A DNA stretch of 6,003 nt from Synergistaceae bacterium (GTDB lineage Bacteria; Synergistota; Synergistia; Synergistales; Aminobacteriaceae): positions 1 to 6,003 of the forward strand of contig JAFPWQ010000121.1 in the NCBI GenBank assembly GCA_017394925.1. The letters run 5' to 3'. A program made the translations under genes and the position numbers. The notes under the pieces are model-generated. The model saw only the letters and a list, made by a program, of their open reading frames with translations. It had not been told where the DNA came from and did no database searches. Of this stretch, positions 1-5,786 are shown one piece after another; the stretch's first letter is position 1, and each line of letters begins with the position of its first letter.

Positions 1-264
1 CAGCTCAATATCCGTAAACACGATGTTGATTTTGAGGTAGCGGCATCTGTCTTCCTTGATACAGATGCAGTATATGAATTCAATTCTGTTGATGAATATA
101 CAGGTGAAGAACGCTGGGATACTATAGGCAGTATCGGAGGTAATTTATTAATGTTTGTTGTTTATGTTGAGCGAATCCAAATAGACGGCAATGATATAAT
201 CCGAATCATTTCAGCAAGAAGAGCAGAAAAGGAGGAAAGAAGACGTTATGTTAATGGGAATTAG
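1..264 (+). CDS. brnT: BrnT-family type II toxin (ribonuclease), 5'-truncated by window edge
   Basis: Reading frame 1 is open from the first base to a TAG at 262-264, giving 87 residues without a start codon, so the N-terminus lies outside the window. The visible part matches the BrnT/DUF497 pattern: an N-x-RKH-x-VDF-E-x-A segment (residues 3-14), a central E-E-R-W-D-T-I-G block (36-43), a hydrophobic LLMFVVYVE strand (49-57), and the family hallmark IIRIISARRA followed by E-x-x-ER-x-x-Y (66-83). Family members are about 90-100 residues, so only about 10 residues should be missing. BrnT toxins are RelE-like RNases that stop growth by cleaving RNA and are neutralised by a partner encoded just downstream. 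The next gene starts inside this one (17-base overlap), the usual toxin-first order. The family call is firm; activity is inferred. Confidence 0.85.
   Translation, partial: QLNIRKHDVDFEVAASVFLDTDAVYEFNSVDEYTGEERWDTIGSIGGNLLMFVVYVERIQIDGNDIIRIISARRAEKEERRRYVNGN
229..235 (+). promoter_or_regulatory. Ribosome binding site of the antitoxin-position gene
   Basis: AAGGAGG lies inside the 3' end of the brnT-like gene, 12 bases before the ATG at 248. A second in-frame ATG at 254 would be 18 bases away, so 248 is the better start. The spacing is on the long side, and the site makes translation of the second gene dependent on, or coupled to, translation through the toxin's end. Confidence 0.6.
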
Positions 265-502
265 TGATGTTCTTGCGCTTGCAAAAACCCCCGAGAAACG
301 TGAAGAAATGAAAGCGCGTATATTAAGGCTAATGGAAATGCGGGACGAAGATATTGATTTCTCAGATATGCCGCCGATAAGAGATTTTTCACGATTTAAG
401 CCGTTAAAACCCCGCGTAGATGCAATGCGAGAACATAATCTCAGACTAAAAGCTGAACGTGAAAGACAAAAAGCAATGAACGAGTCAAAAGTGCCGGAAT
501 GA
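248..502 (+). CDS. Small charged protein, putative antitoxin paired with BrnT
   Basis: This 84-residue gene overlaps the brnT-like gene by 17 bases, the position where BrnA is normally encoded. Residues 35-44 read DIDFSDMPPI, resembling the 'DIDxSDIPxL' linker seen in BrnA/DUF4415-type antitoxins. The rest differs. Residues 1-34 form a charged, probably helical segment (KREEMKARILRLMEMRDED), and the C-terminal part (57-79) is an Arg/Lys/Glu-rich helix. No ribbon-helix-helix segment of the kind that gives BrnA its DNA-binding dimer can be seen. It could be an antitoxin that only covers the toxin and does not autoregulate, or a small protein unrelated to BrnA that sits in its place. The gene itself is well supported by overlap, ribosome binding site and downstream terminator; the role is inferred from position and the short motif. 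Confidence 0.7.
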   Translation: MLMGISDVLALAKTPEKREEMKARILRLMEMRDEDIDFSDMPPIRDFSRFKPLKPRVDAMREHNLRLKAERERQKAMNESKVPE

Positions 503-527
503 AATAATAATATCCGGCATAATTTTT
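491..527 (+). terminator. Rho-independent terminator of the toxin-antitoxin pair
   Basis: TGCCGGA (492-498) pairs with TCCGGCA (513-519), extended by a G-T pair at 491/520, around a 14-base A/T-rich loop. A five-T run follows at 523-527. The left arm and loop contain the last codons and the TGA stop (500-502) of the 84-residue gene, so the hairpin starts inside the coding region. Confidence 0.75.
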
Positions 528-536
528 ATGTGCGTG

Positions 537-545
537 TGCTAAAAT
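537..545 (+). promoter_or_regulatory. Extended -10 promoter of the DUF362 gene
   Basis: TGCTAAAAT gives an extended -10 (TG, one base, then TAAAAT at 540-545). No recognisable -35 exists 17 bases upstream, where the terminator hairpin lies; an extended -10 can compensate for this. Transcription would start near 552, leaving a leader of about 28 bases that contains the ribosome binding site at 564-569. Confidence 0.4.
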
Positions 546-563
546 CAAAGAAATTTTTCACAC

Positions 564-569
564 AGGAGG
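564..569 (+). promoter_or_regulatory. Ribosome binding site of the DUF362 gene
   Basis: A full AGGAGG lies 10 bases before the ATG at 580 and fixes that start. Confidence 0.85.
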
Positions 570-579
570 AATTTTCACA

Positions 580-1566
580 ATGGCACTCGCTCACAACGGA
601 AATATCTACACCCCCTACGACAAGCGCACAGGAAATGAATCAATCGTATATTTCACCAGAGATCTATCATCAACAGGACTTCAGAAAATCTACGAACGCG
701 TAAGCAAACCCATAACCGGCAAAGCAGCAATTAAACTTCACACAGGCGAACCTCACGGACCGAATATAATTCCGCGTGAATGGGTCAAAGATTTAATCGC
801 AAATCATCTGCCAGAAGCTCACATCGTTGAGACCAATGCATACTACGAAGGCGACAGATACACAACCAGACAGCACAGAGAAACACTCAAGGTTAACGGC
901 TGGACATTCGCACCCGTTGATATTCTCGATGAAGACGGAACTGCAATGCTGCCGGTCAAAGGCGGTCATTATTTTACGGAAATGTCTGTAGGCAAAAATT
1001 TACTCAATTATGATTCGCTTTTAGTACTCACACACTTCAAGGGACATGTTCAGGGCGGCTTCGGAGGTTCGAACAAGAACATCGGAATCGGCTGTGCTGA
1101 CGGCAGAATCGGAAAGGCAATGATTCACACGACACCGGGACAACCAAATCAATGGGATATCGCAAAAGAAGAGTTCATGGAGAGAATCAGCGAATCATCA
1201 AAAGCTACCGCAGATCATTTTGCACCTAACATATCATTCATTAATGTAATGCGCAATATGTCAGTATCATGCGATTGTGAAGGTGTAGCTGCAGAACCAG
1301 TTGTAACTCCCAATGTCGGAATTCTCGCCTCTCTTGATATTCTCGCAATTGATTCTGCGTCTGTCGATTTGATTTACGCTATGCCTGAGCATTTCAGAGC
1401 TGCCCTCGTTGAACGTATGCAGTCGCGTCATGGCCTTCGTCAGTTATCATACATGAAAGAGTTAGGCATGGGCAATGACAGATATACACTCATTGACATT
1501 GACAACGGAGACGCAGAGATTTCACTCAAAGATGCACTGAAGGACATTAAGCCGTTCAAAGGTTAA
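580..1566 (+). CDS. DUF362 domain protein without a ferredoxin domain
   Basis: This 328-residue protein has the DUF362 pattern throughout. The N-terminal half has GKAAIKLHTGEPHGPNIIP (47-65), a VETNAYYEG segment (83-91) and a PVDILDEDG segment (112-120). The central part has the signature HFKGHVQGGFGGSNKNIGIG (152-171) with C172. The C-terminal half has S-C-D-C-EG (230-235) followed by PNVGILASLDILAIDSASVDLIY (244-266). Many DUF362 proteins carry two 4Fe-4S ferredoxin motifs between the glycine-rich block and the C-D-C motif. Here that stretch (179-229) has no cysteine, so this is the ferredoxin-less form, with only C172, C231 and C233 visible. There is no signal peptide or membrane segment, so it should be cytoplasmic. 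Biochemical function of the family is not established; a metal or Fe-S role is plausible because the three cysteines remain. It is monocistronic, flanked by a terminator on each side. Confidence 0.87.
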   Translation: MALAHNGNIYTPYDKRTGNESIVYFTRDLSSTGLQKIYERVSKPITGKAAIKLHTGEPHGPNIIPREWVKDLIANHLPEAHIVETNAYYEGDRYTTRQHRETLKVNGWTFAPVDILDEDGTAMLPVKGGHYFTEMSVGKNLLNYDSLLVLTHFKGHVQGGFGGSNKNIGIGCADGRIGKAMIHTTPGQPNQWDIAKEEFMERISESSKATADHFAPNISFINVMRNMSVSCDCEGVAAEPVVTPNVGILASLDILAIDSASVDLIYAMPEHFRAALVERMQSRHGLRQLSYMKELGMGNDRYTLIDIDNGDAEISLKDALKDIKPFKG

Positions 1567-1579
1567 ATTCATTCAGGAC

Positions 1580-1635
1580 AAAAAAAATTCGGGAGACTGT
1601 GATTTAATTCATGGCCTCCCGTTTTGATTCTTTTT
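1580..1635. terminator. Bidirectional terminator between DUF362 gene and the cheV-rpoD-channel operon
   Basis: CGGGAG (1590-1595) pairs with CTCCCG (1616-1621), with a possible short extension across one mismatch (C1597-G1614). On the + strand it is followed by TTTT (1622-1625) and a six-T run (1631-1636), serving the DUF362 gene. On the - strand it is followed by an eight-T run (the A-run at 1580-1587), serving the channel gene that ends at 1646. The 20-base loop is longer than usual, but the T-runs on both sides and the convergent genes support the call. Confidence 0.7.
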
Positions 1636-1645
1636 TGATTCTATT

Positions 1646-2731
1646 TTACTTCTTCTTTGATTCGTTATCCTTTACGAAGCATACAACCTTCATAGGAAGT
1701 TCAATTTTTTTATCGGCAGGAGGATTCACTTCTGAATTCCATTCTGACACAGGAATTTTTTTCGCGTCTTTAATGTCAGGAGGAGTGATAACCGCAACAG
1801 GGAATGCACCTTCGCTCCGGCAGTAATCGAACATCTCGCCTATAGTCCTGCCCTCATAATCATACGAGACATCGAATGACGCAAAACTGTATCCGTCATC
1901 AGCAGCAGATAATACATCGCGTATGAATGCGGAAATGCCTTCGTTGTGAGTACACATTGCTGTTATGTCGGCTATCAGGCTGTCAGAATATAATATATCA
2001 TCGACACGCGCATATCTCGCATAACGTTCATTATCGGGGTTGTGAAGTTCCATGACAGTGTAGACATCAGGCGATAAGTCTTCGATTGCAAGTGCCGTTA
2101 AGATTGAATGCGAATCGTCTGCACCGAAATTAGGATCTCCAAGAATAATAGCTCCCTGTGCTTTGAGTATGCCTCCCCTGATTAACGTATCACGCTCGGA
2201 AGGATTGCCCTGCACAAAGAATACTTCACTGTCTAAATCATCGGGTCTCTCTTTCGCAATTAATGCTACCTGTCTTTCCGTTGCCTGTAACTCACGGACT
2301 AAGTACGGGCCGCGACCATTCCAGCCACAGATTAATACATGTCCTTCAAATTTGCACGTATTTATTCCCATCATCTCCCCTAACATCGTTTTTATCTTGC
2401 TGTTGATTATTCTCTGCAGGACTTCAGCAAATACTACACCGAAGACTGCTACACCGAATACTGAAAGCAGGAACACTATCATACGTCCCCAGAAAGTTCT
2501 CGGAGACGCAGCAAATTCACCCTGACCGATAAGCGTGAACATCACAGACCATAATGAATCAAGATATGAGCCTGCAAAATTCCTTTCCTGCCACCAGACC
2601 AACAACGCGCTTCCCATGAGAAGAGCAACAAGAAGTAATAACGCCCCGAATAAACTATGCTTAATTTTCTTCGAGAGCGATATTCCCCGTCTTGCTCCTT
2701 TCACTGTCTTTATGAAACTGCTTCCTGCCAT
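1646..2731 (-). CDS. Two-TM potassium-channel-like protein with cytoplasmic RCK (TrkA-N/TrkA-C) module
   Basis: The 361-residue protein has the MthK-type layout. A basic N-terminus (8-24) is followed by membrane helix 1 (about 26-47), a pore loop (about 58-77), membrane helix 2 (about 83-106) and a linker to a cytoplasmic RCK domain that starts near 129. The Rossmann motif is VLICGWNGRG (132-141), close to the ICGW motif of MthK. Next come a VFFVQGNPSERDTL segment (170-183), a G-A-I-I-L-G-D strand (193-199), DDSHSILTALAI (205-216) and a second ligand-binding type C-terminal part (about 280-355). Such channels form tetramers gated by ligands such as Ca2+ or nucleotides on the RCK ring. The expected TVGYGD filter is replaced by LIGQGE (67-72), so K+ selectivity cannot be assumed. 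The gene starts 11 bases after rpoD stops and is the last gene of the operon. Confidence 0.9.
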   Translation of the reverse strand: MAGSSFIKTVKGARRGISLSKKIKHSLFGALLLLVALLMGSALLVWWQERNFAGSYLDSLWSVMFTLIGQGEFAASPRTFWGRMIVFLLSVFGVAVFGVVFAEVLQRIINSKIKTMLGEMMGINTCKFEGHVLICGWNGRGPYLVRELQATERQVALIAKERPDDLDSEVFFVQGNPSERDTLIRGGILKAQGAIILGDPNFGADDSHSILTALAIEDLSPDVYTVMELHNPDNERYARYARVDDILYSDSLIADITAMCTHNEGISAFIRDVLSAADDGYSFASFDVSYDYEGRTIGEMFDYCRSEGAFPVAVITPPDIKDAKKIPVSEWNSEVNPPADKKIELPMKVVCFVKDNESKKK

Positions 2732-2737
2732 TAACGG

Positions 2738-2744
2738 CCTCCTT
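2738..2744 (-). promoter_or_regulatory. Ribosome binding site of the channel gene, overlapping the rpoD stop
   Basis: AAGGAGG on the - strand (2744 to 2738) lies 6 bases before the ATG at 2731. Its first two bases belong to the TAA stop of rpoD (2745-2743), so ribosomes finishing rpoD clear or occupy this site directly. Confidence 0.85.
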
Positions 2745-3978
2745 AATCAAGAAAGTCTTTTAGTCTCTTGCTCGGCTGTCGTAATTTCCGAAGTGCTTTC
2801 GCCTCTATCTGTCTGATTCTCTCTCTCGTTACGTTGAATTTCTTCCCGACTTCCTCAAGCGTGTATGAATGTCCGTCCTCAAGTCCGAACCTGTAATGCA
2901 GAACTTCACGCTCACGGTCTGAAAGTGTACTTAGCATATCTTCTATCTGTTCATGCAACAAATGACCCGCGGCGGCTTCATCAGGACTGGGCAGATCATG
3001 ATCTTCAATGAAATCTCCAAGCTGTGAGTCTTCTTCCTCGCCGATTGGAGTCTCAAGTGATACCGGCAGCTGTGATATGCGTCTGATTTCTTCAACTCTT
3101 GAAGGCTCAATGCCCATTTTCTTCGCAATTTCTTCGTCTGAAGGTTCGCGCCCAAGTTCCTGCACAAGTAATCGCGATACACGCACCATTTTGTTTATCG
3201 TCTCGACCATGTGAACAGGGACTCTTATTGTCCTCGCCTGATCTGCTATTGCTCTGGTTATTGCCTGACGTATCCACCATGTAGCATAGGTGCTGAACTT
3301 GAATCCCCTTCTGTAATCGAATTTTTCAACCGCACGGATTAATCCCAGATTGCCCTCCTGAATTAAATCCAGAAAAAGCATTCCGCGGCCAATATATTTT
3401 TTTGCGATACTCACAACTAAACGCAGATTTGCATCGATTAAACGCTTCTTTGCTTCAACGTCTCCGGCTTCCATTCGTTTGGCAAGTTCAACTTCTTCTG
3501 TTGCTGTTAATAGTGATACTTTGCCTATCTCACGCAAATACATTCTGACGGGATCAGTTAATGGTATATCATCAAGTTTCGTAAGCTCACTATCAATCGT
3601 AGGGATAAATTCCTCGCGCTGTTCTTGTGCTTCAGGTATCTTCCCTAAGTTAGCCTTATCGACAACATCGATCCCCATTTCCTGAAGATTTGTGAATATA
3701 CGGTCAAGCGTTTCAACGTCCCATGATTCAGCCGGTATATGACGCTCAATATCTACGGGCGTTACATATCCTCTGTCATGTCCTTCATCTATGAGTTCAC
3801 GCTCTCCATTGTCAGATATTTTATCTTCGTCATGCATATTTTCATCAAATTCTTCGTTTTCTTCTTCGTCGTCTAATTCTGATTCTTCAGCTGAAGATAA
3901 TGACTCTGAATCAAGTTCTTCTTCAACTGGATCAAGTTCAACAGGTTCAATCTCTTTGTTCTTTTTCTTTCTTGCCAA
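2743..3978 (-). CDS. rpoD: Primary RNA polymerase sigma factor (sigma-70/RpoD)
   Basis: This is the housekeeping sigma subunit that directs RNA polymerase to -10/-35 promoters. With the TTG start it has 411 residues. In order: a basic start (MARKKKNK), a very acidic stretch (14-66), a region 1.1-like segment (71-107, YVTPVDIERHIPAESWD...), region 1.2 (142-151, DPVRMYLREI), region 2 with NLRLVVSIAKKYIGRG (184-199), LIQEGNLGLIRAVEKFDYRR (205-224) and the -10-melting FKFSTYATWWIRQAI (226-240), region 3 (250-310), and region 4 with the helix-turn-helix TLEEVGKKFNVTRERIRQIE (373-392). The start is set by AAAGGAG at 3993-3987, 8 bases before TTG at 3978. An in-frame ATG at 3996 lies upstream of that site and has none of its own. 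The usual dnaG neighbour is absent here; instead the gene sits between an unknown gene and a channel gene. Confidence 0.96.
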   Translation of the reverse strand: MARKKKNKEIEPVELDPVEEELDSESLSSAEESELDDEEENEEFDENMHDEDKISDNGERELIDEGHDRGYVTPVDIERHIPAESWDVETLDRIFTNLQEMGIDVVDKANLGKIPEAQEQREEFIPTIDSELTKLDDIPLTDPVRMYLREIGKVSLLTATEEVELAKRMEAGDVEAKKRLIDANLRLVVSIAKKYIGRGMLFLDLIQEGNLGLIRAVEKFDYRRGFKFSTYATWWIRQAITRAIADQARTIRVPVHMVETINKMVRVSRLLVQELGREPSDEEIAKKMGIEPSRVEEIRRISQLPVSLETPIGEEEDSQLGDFIEDHDLPSPDEAAAGHLLHEQIEDMLSTLSDREREVLHYRFGLEDGHSYTLEEVGKKFNVTRERIRQIEAKALRKLRQPSKRLKDFLD

Positions 3979-3986
3979 TATAACCG

Positions 3987-3993
3987 CTCCTTT
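3987..3993 (-). promoter_or_regulatory. Ribosome binding site that fixes a TTG start for rpoD
   Basis: AAAGGAG (- strand, 3993 to 3987) is 8 bases before TTG at 3978-3976, giving MARKKKNK. An ATG at 3996-3994, which overlaps the TGA of the upstream gene as ATGA, would put this site inside the coding region and would have no Shine-Dalgarno of its own. The TTG start is therefore preferred. Confidence 0.8.
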
Positions 3994-4694
3994 CATGCAA
4001 GACTGTTTTCTGCAATTGCACTAACTGCTGTTCCCAAAAACGGCGGAAATTCTTCGACTGATGAGCCTCCGATTATATTCCGTGTCGTATCTGTCTCAAA
4101 CTCGGATAATATTTCGCTGATTCGTAAATCCAACGGGTTATCATTCTCCCATTGCATAAAGAATCTGTCATAACCAAATTTCTCTGCATAATATGAAATG
4201 TCTTGCGTATTCATGAAGTCTTTTGCATCTTCAAGAAGTTTCGCAAGCCCTTTGAGATATTCTCTGCAGTCATAAAACGGATCATCGCCCGCAATCGCTA
4301 TAACTTTCGTTGTGCCTTCAAGAATTCCACGGCTCCATAATGAACACGATGTAATGCCTGCAAATAATCCCTTTGATGATTCAAGAAGACTGAGAGAAGC
4401 TATTATCACTTTTTCGAGCATTTCCGAATATCCGAACGTCATTAAGAATCCTAAATTAAAAAAGTTATCGGGTCCGTACTTAAAGAAATTTTCACGCGAT
4501 AAATTGCCCACACAGCCGGTTAAAGGTGAGGCCATGAAGAAAAATTCACTGCCGAGATTCAATGATGATTCTGATATGCGCTTTAATGTGCCGTCATAAA
4601 ATCTGTTCAGTGATACAGGGTGATAATCTTTTCCAAACGGAAACCATGATGAAATTTCAACGTATAATTCTGAATTCCAGAACGGTAATATCAT
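3993..4694 (-). CDS. Hypothetical protein of 233 residues, coupled between cheV and rpoD
   Basis: I do not recognise this family. The protein has no signal peptide and no clear membrane helix, so it is probably cytoplasmic. It is rich in Phe, Ser and Gly, with hydrophobic segments at 50-63 (EFFFMASPLTGCVG) and 78-118, a GTTKVIAIAGDDPFYD segment (127-142), and an acidic helical C-terminal half (145-200). Cysteines at 61, 117 and 143 form no motif. Its ATG lies 6 bases after the cheV stop and has no convincing Shine-Dalgarno, so it is likely translated by ribosomes coming from cheV. Its TGA at 3995-3993 lies 14 bases before the rpoD start. The tight spacing on both sides and lack of disruption over 702 bases argue that it is a real gene. 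A role linked to CheV or to sigma factor control is possible but rests on position only. Confidence 0.75.
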   Translation of the reverse strand: MILPFWNSELYVEISSWFPFGKDYHPVSLNRFYDGTLKRISESSLNLGSEFFFMASPLTGCVGNLSRENFFKYGPDNFFNLGFLMTFGYSEMLEKVIIASLSLLESSKGLFAGITSCSLWSRGILEGTTKVIAIAGDDPFYDCREYLKGLAKLLEDAKDFMNTQDISYYAEKFGYDRFFMQWENDNPLDLRISEILSEFETDTTRNIIGGSSVEEFPPFLGTAVSAIAENSLA

Positions 4695-4700
4695 ATCAGG

Positions 4701-5630
4701 CTATACAGTTTCTTCTTCTTTCTGCTGTTTCTCACGGATAACTTTCACAACGCATTCGACAAGCATAGTTATCTCCGGCTTCGTTACCTGATAATTTGCT
4801 CCGACACTCGCGGCCTTATTCTTGATGTCATTGGCCATGATTGACGAGAAGACTATCACAGGAATATTTTTCGTTTCGGGATTCTCTTTGATCCTTCGTG
4901 TCAGTGTCAGACCGTCAAGTCTGGGCATTTCAACGTCCGTTATGAGCAAGTCGCAGTGTTCACCTTCACGCACAATTGAATCATACGCAACTTTTCCGTC
5001 AGGGCATATATGCAAGTCAGTGAATCCGCTCGCCATTAATGCATCTTCAACCTGTTTGCGAATCAGCGGCGAGTCTTCCGCAACGATAATGTGATAATCG
5101 CCTGGATGACCAACTCCTTCCATCATTGAGACAGCTTTGCCCGGATCTCCTGAATGCTGAATGACTAACTGCGGGCTTATCGTCTGCACTATTGCTTCAT
5201 AGTCAAGCAGCAATACATTTCGTGAATCGCGTTTGATTACGTAGAGTATCCAGTCGCCTAAATATTTTCCCGTCATGCTCGCGTCTAAATCTTCGGATTT
5301 GATTCTGTAAATTCTTTCTACTGCATCGACAACAAAGCCAAGTTTCACTTCATTGAACTCTGCAATGATAACTTTGCTCTGCTCCATAGGCGTGATCGGG
5401 GGAATGCCCAGAAAGATTCGCAGGTCTACCATTGGAAGGACTTCACCGCGAACTGACGTTATACCGATTAATGCAACGGGCGCATCAGGAATCGAACGCA
5501 CGCCCGGCCAGCGTAAAATTTCACGAGTTTTATCAACATTGATAGCGAAAGACTGATCACCGAGAACAAATACTACAAGCTGCCATTCATTTGTTCCCAC
5601 TTCAGTCGTTACTTTTTTGACTTCCTGCAT
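4701..5630 (-). CDS. cheV: Chemotaxis coupling protein CheV (CheW domain plus response-regulator receiver)
   Basis: The 309-residue length is typical of CheV. Residues about 15-155 form a CheW domain with QLVVFVLGDQSFAINVDKTREIL (17-39), PDAPVALIGITSVRGEVLPMVDLR (48-71) and KLGFVVDAVERI (96-107). CheW domains link chemoreceptors to the CheA kinase. Residues about 180-300 form a receiver domain with the acidic pair E185/D186, phosphoacceptor D232 in LLITDVEMPRLDG, S262 at the Thr/Ser switch position and conserved K284 in VTKPE. All residues for phosphorylation are present, so the receiver should be active, as in CheV proteins that help adaptation. GGAGG at 5646-5642 lies 11 bases before the ATG. 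It is the first gene of the four-gene operon and is divergent from secA. No other chemotaxis or flagellar gene is in the window. Confidence 0.95.
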   Translation of the reverse strand: MQEVKKVTTEVGTNEWQLVVFVLGDQSFAINVDKTREILRWPGVRSIPDAPVALIGITSVRGEVLPMVDLRIFLGIPPITPMEQSKVIIAEFNEVKLGFVVDAVERIYRIKSEDLDASMTGKYLGDWILYVIKRDSRNVLLLDYEAIVQTISPQLVIQHSGDPGKAVSMMEGVGHPGDYHIIVAEDSPLIRKQVEDALMASGFTDLHICPDGKVAYDSIVREGEHCDLLITDVEMPRLDGLTLTRRIKENPETKNIPVIVFSSIMANDIKNKAASVGANYQVTKPEITMLVECVVKVIREKQQKEEETV

Positions 5631-5641
5631 TCTTTTAACAG

Positions 5642-5646
5642 CCTCC
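5642..5646 (-). promoter_or_regulatory. Ribosome binding site of cheV
   Basis: GGAGG on the - strand lies 11 bases before the ATG at 5630, slightly longer than ideal; no closer in-frame start competes. Confidence 0.6.
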
Positions 5647-5764
5647 GCTTAAAATGACATGTGCGTATATCTTATCATATTTGCTCGTATTCTCATTTCT
5701 TTACTCGTTGTACGTGAAAAAAATTCGTGATAATCTTTCTTGTCATTATTGATTCAATTTATAC
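5647..5764. promoter_or_regulatory. Divergent cheV/secA promoter region
   Basis: This A/T-rich region must carry promoters for both directions, but neither is a clean match. For secA, TTGTAC (5708-5713) is followed after 17 bases by TAATCT (5731-5736), or after 15 bases by GATAAT (5729-5734). For cheV, the - strand has TATGAT (5679 to 5674) with only AAAGAA at the -35 position 17 bases upstream. A flagellar sigma-28 site was looked for and not found with correct spacing. No strong inverted repeat or operator is visible. Confidence 0.35.
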
Positions 5765-5770
5765 AGGAGG
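5765..5770 (+). promoter_or_regulatory. Ribosome binding site of secA, distant from the start
   Basis: A perfect AGGAGG is 16 bases before the ATG at 5787, well beyond the usual 5-10. The spacer is A- and T-only except for one C, and contains no in-frame ATG, GTG or TTG. The protein start at 5787 fits the SecA family, so the long spacing appears genuine. Confidence 0.6.
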
Positions 5771-5786
5771 AAAAAAATTTTACAAT

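Noticed and set aside
1611..1826. Open frame of 71 codons on the + strand
   Set aside because: It lies opposite the end of the channel gene, starts inside the terminator hairpin and has a low-complexity Phe/Ser-rich product with no ribosome binding site.
2163..2816. Two + strand open frames opposite the channel gene and the end of rpoD
   Set aside because: They mirror well-supported genes on the other strand, have no ribosome binding sites and show no family resemblance.
2943..4024. Several open frames overlapping rpoD on both strands
   Set aside because: The rpoD frame is certain from its conserved regions; the Ser-rich products are antisense readings of the acidic Asp/Glu codons.
4312..5556. 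+ strand open frames opposite the unknown gene and cheV
   Set aside because: They lack start signals, and cheV is certain by its domains. For the unknown gene, the 233-codon frame in line with the operon is the better choice.
5660..5712. Possible flagellar sigma-28 promoter before cheV (TAAAGAAA ... TATGATAA on the - strand)
   Set aside because: The spacing between the two elements is about 16 bases, whereas sigma-28 promoters need about 11, and the GCCGATAA box is poorly matched.
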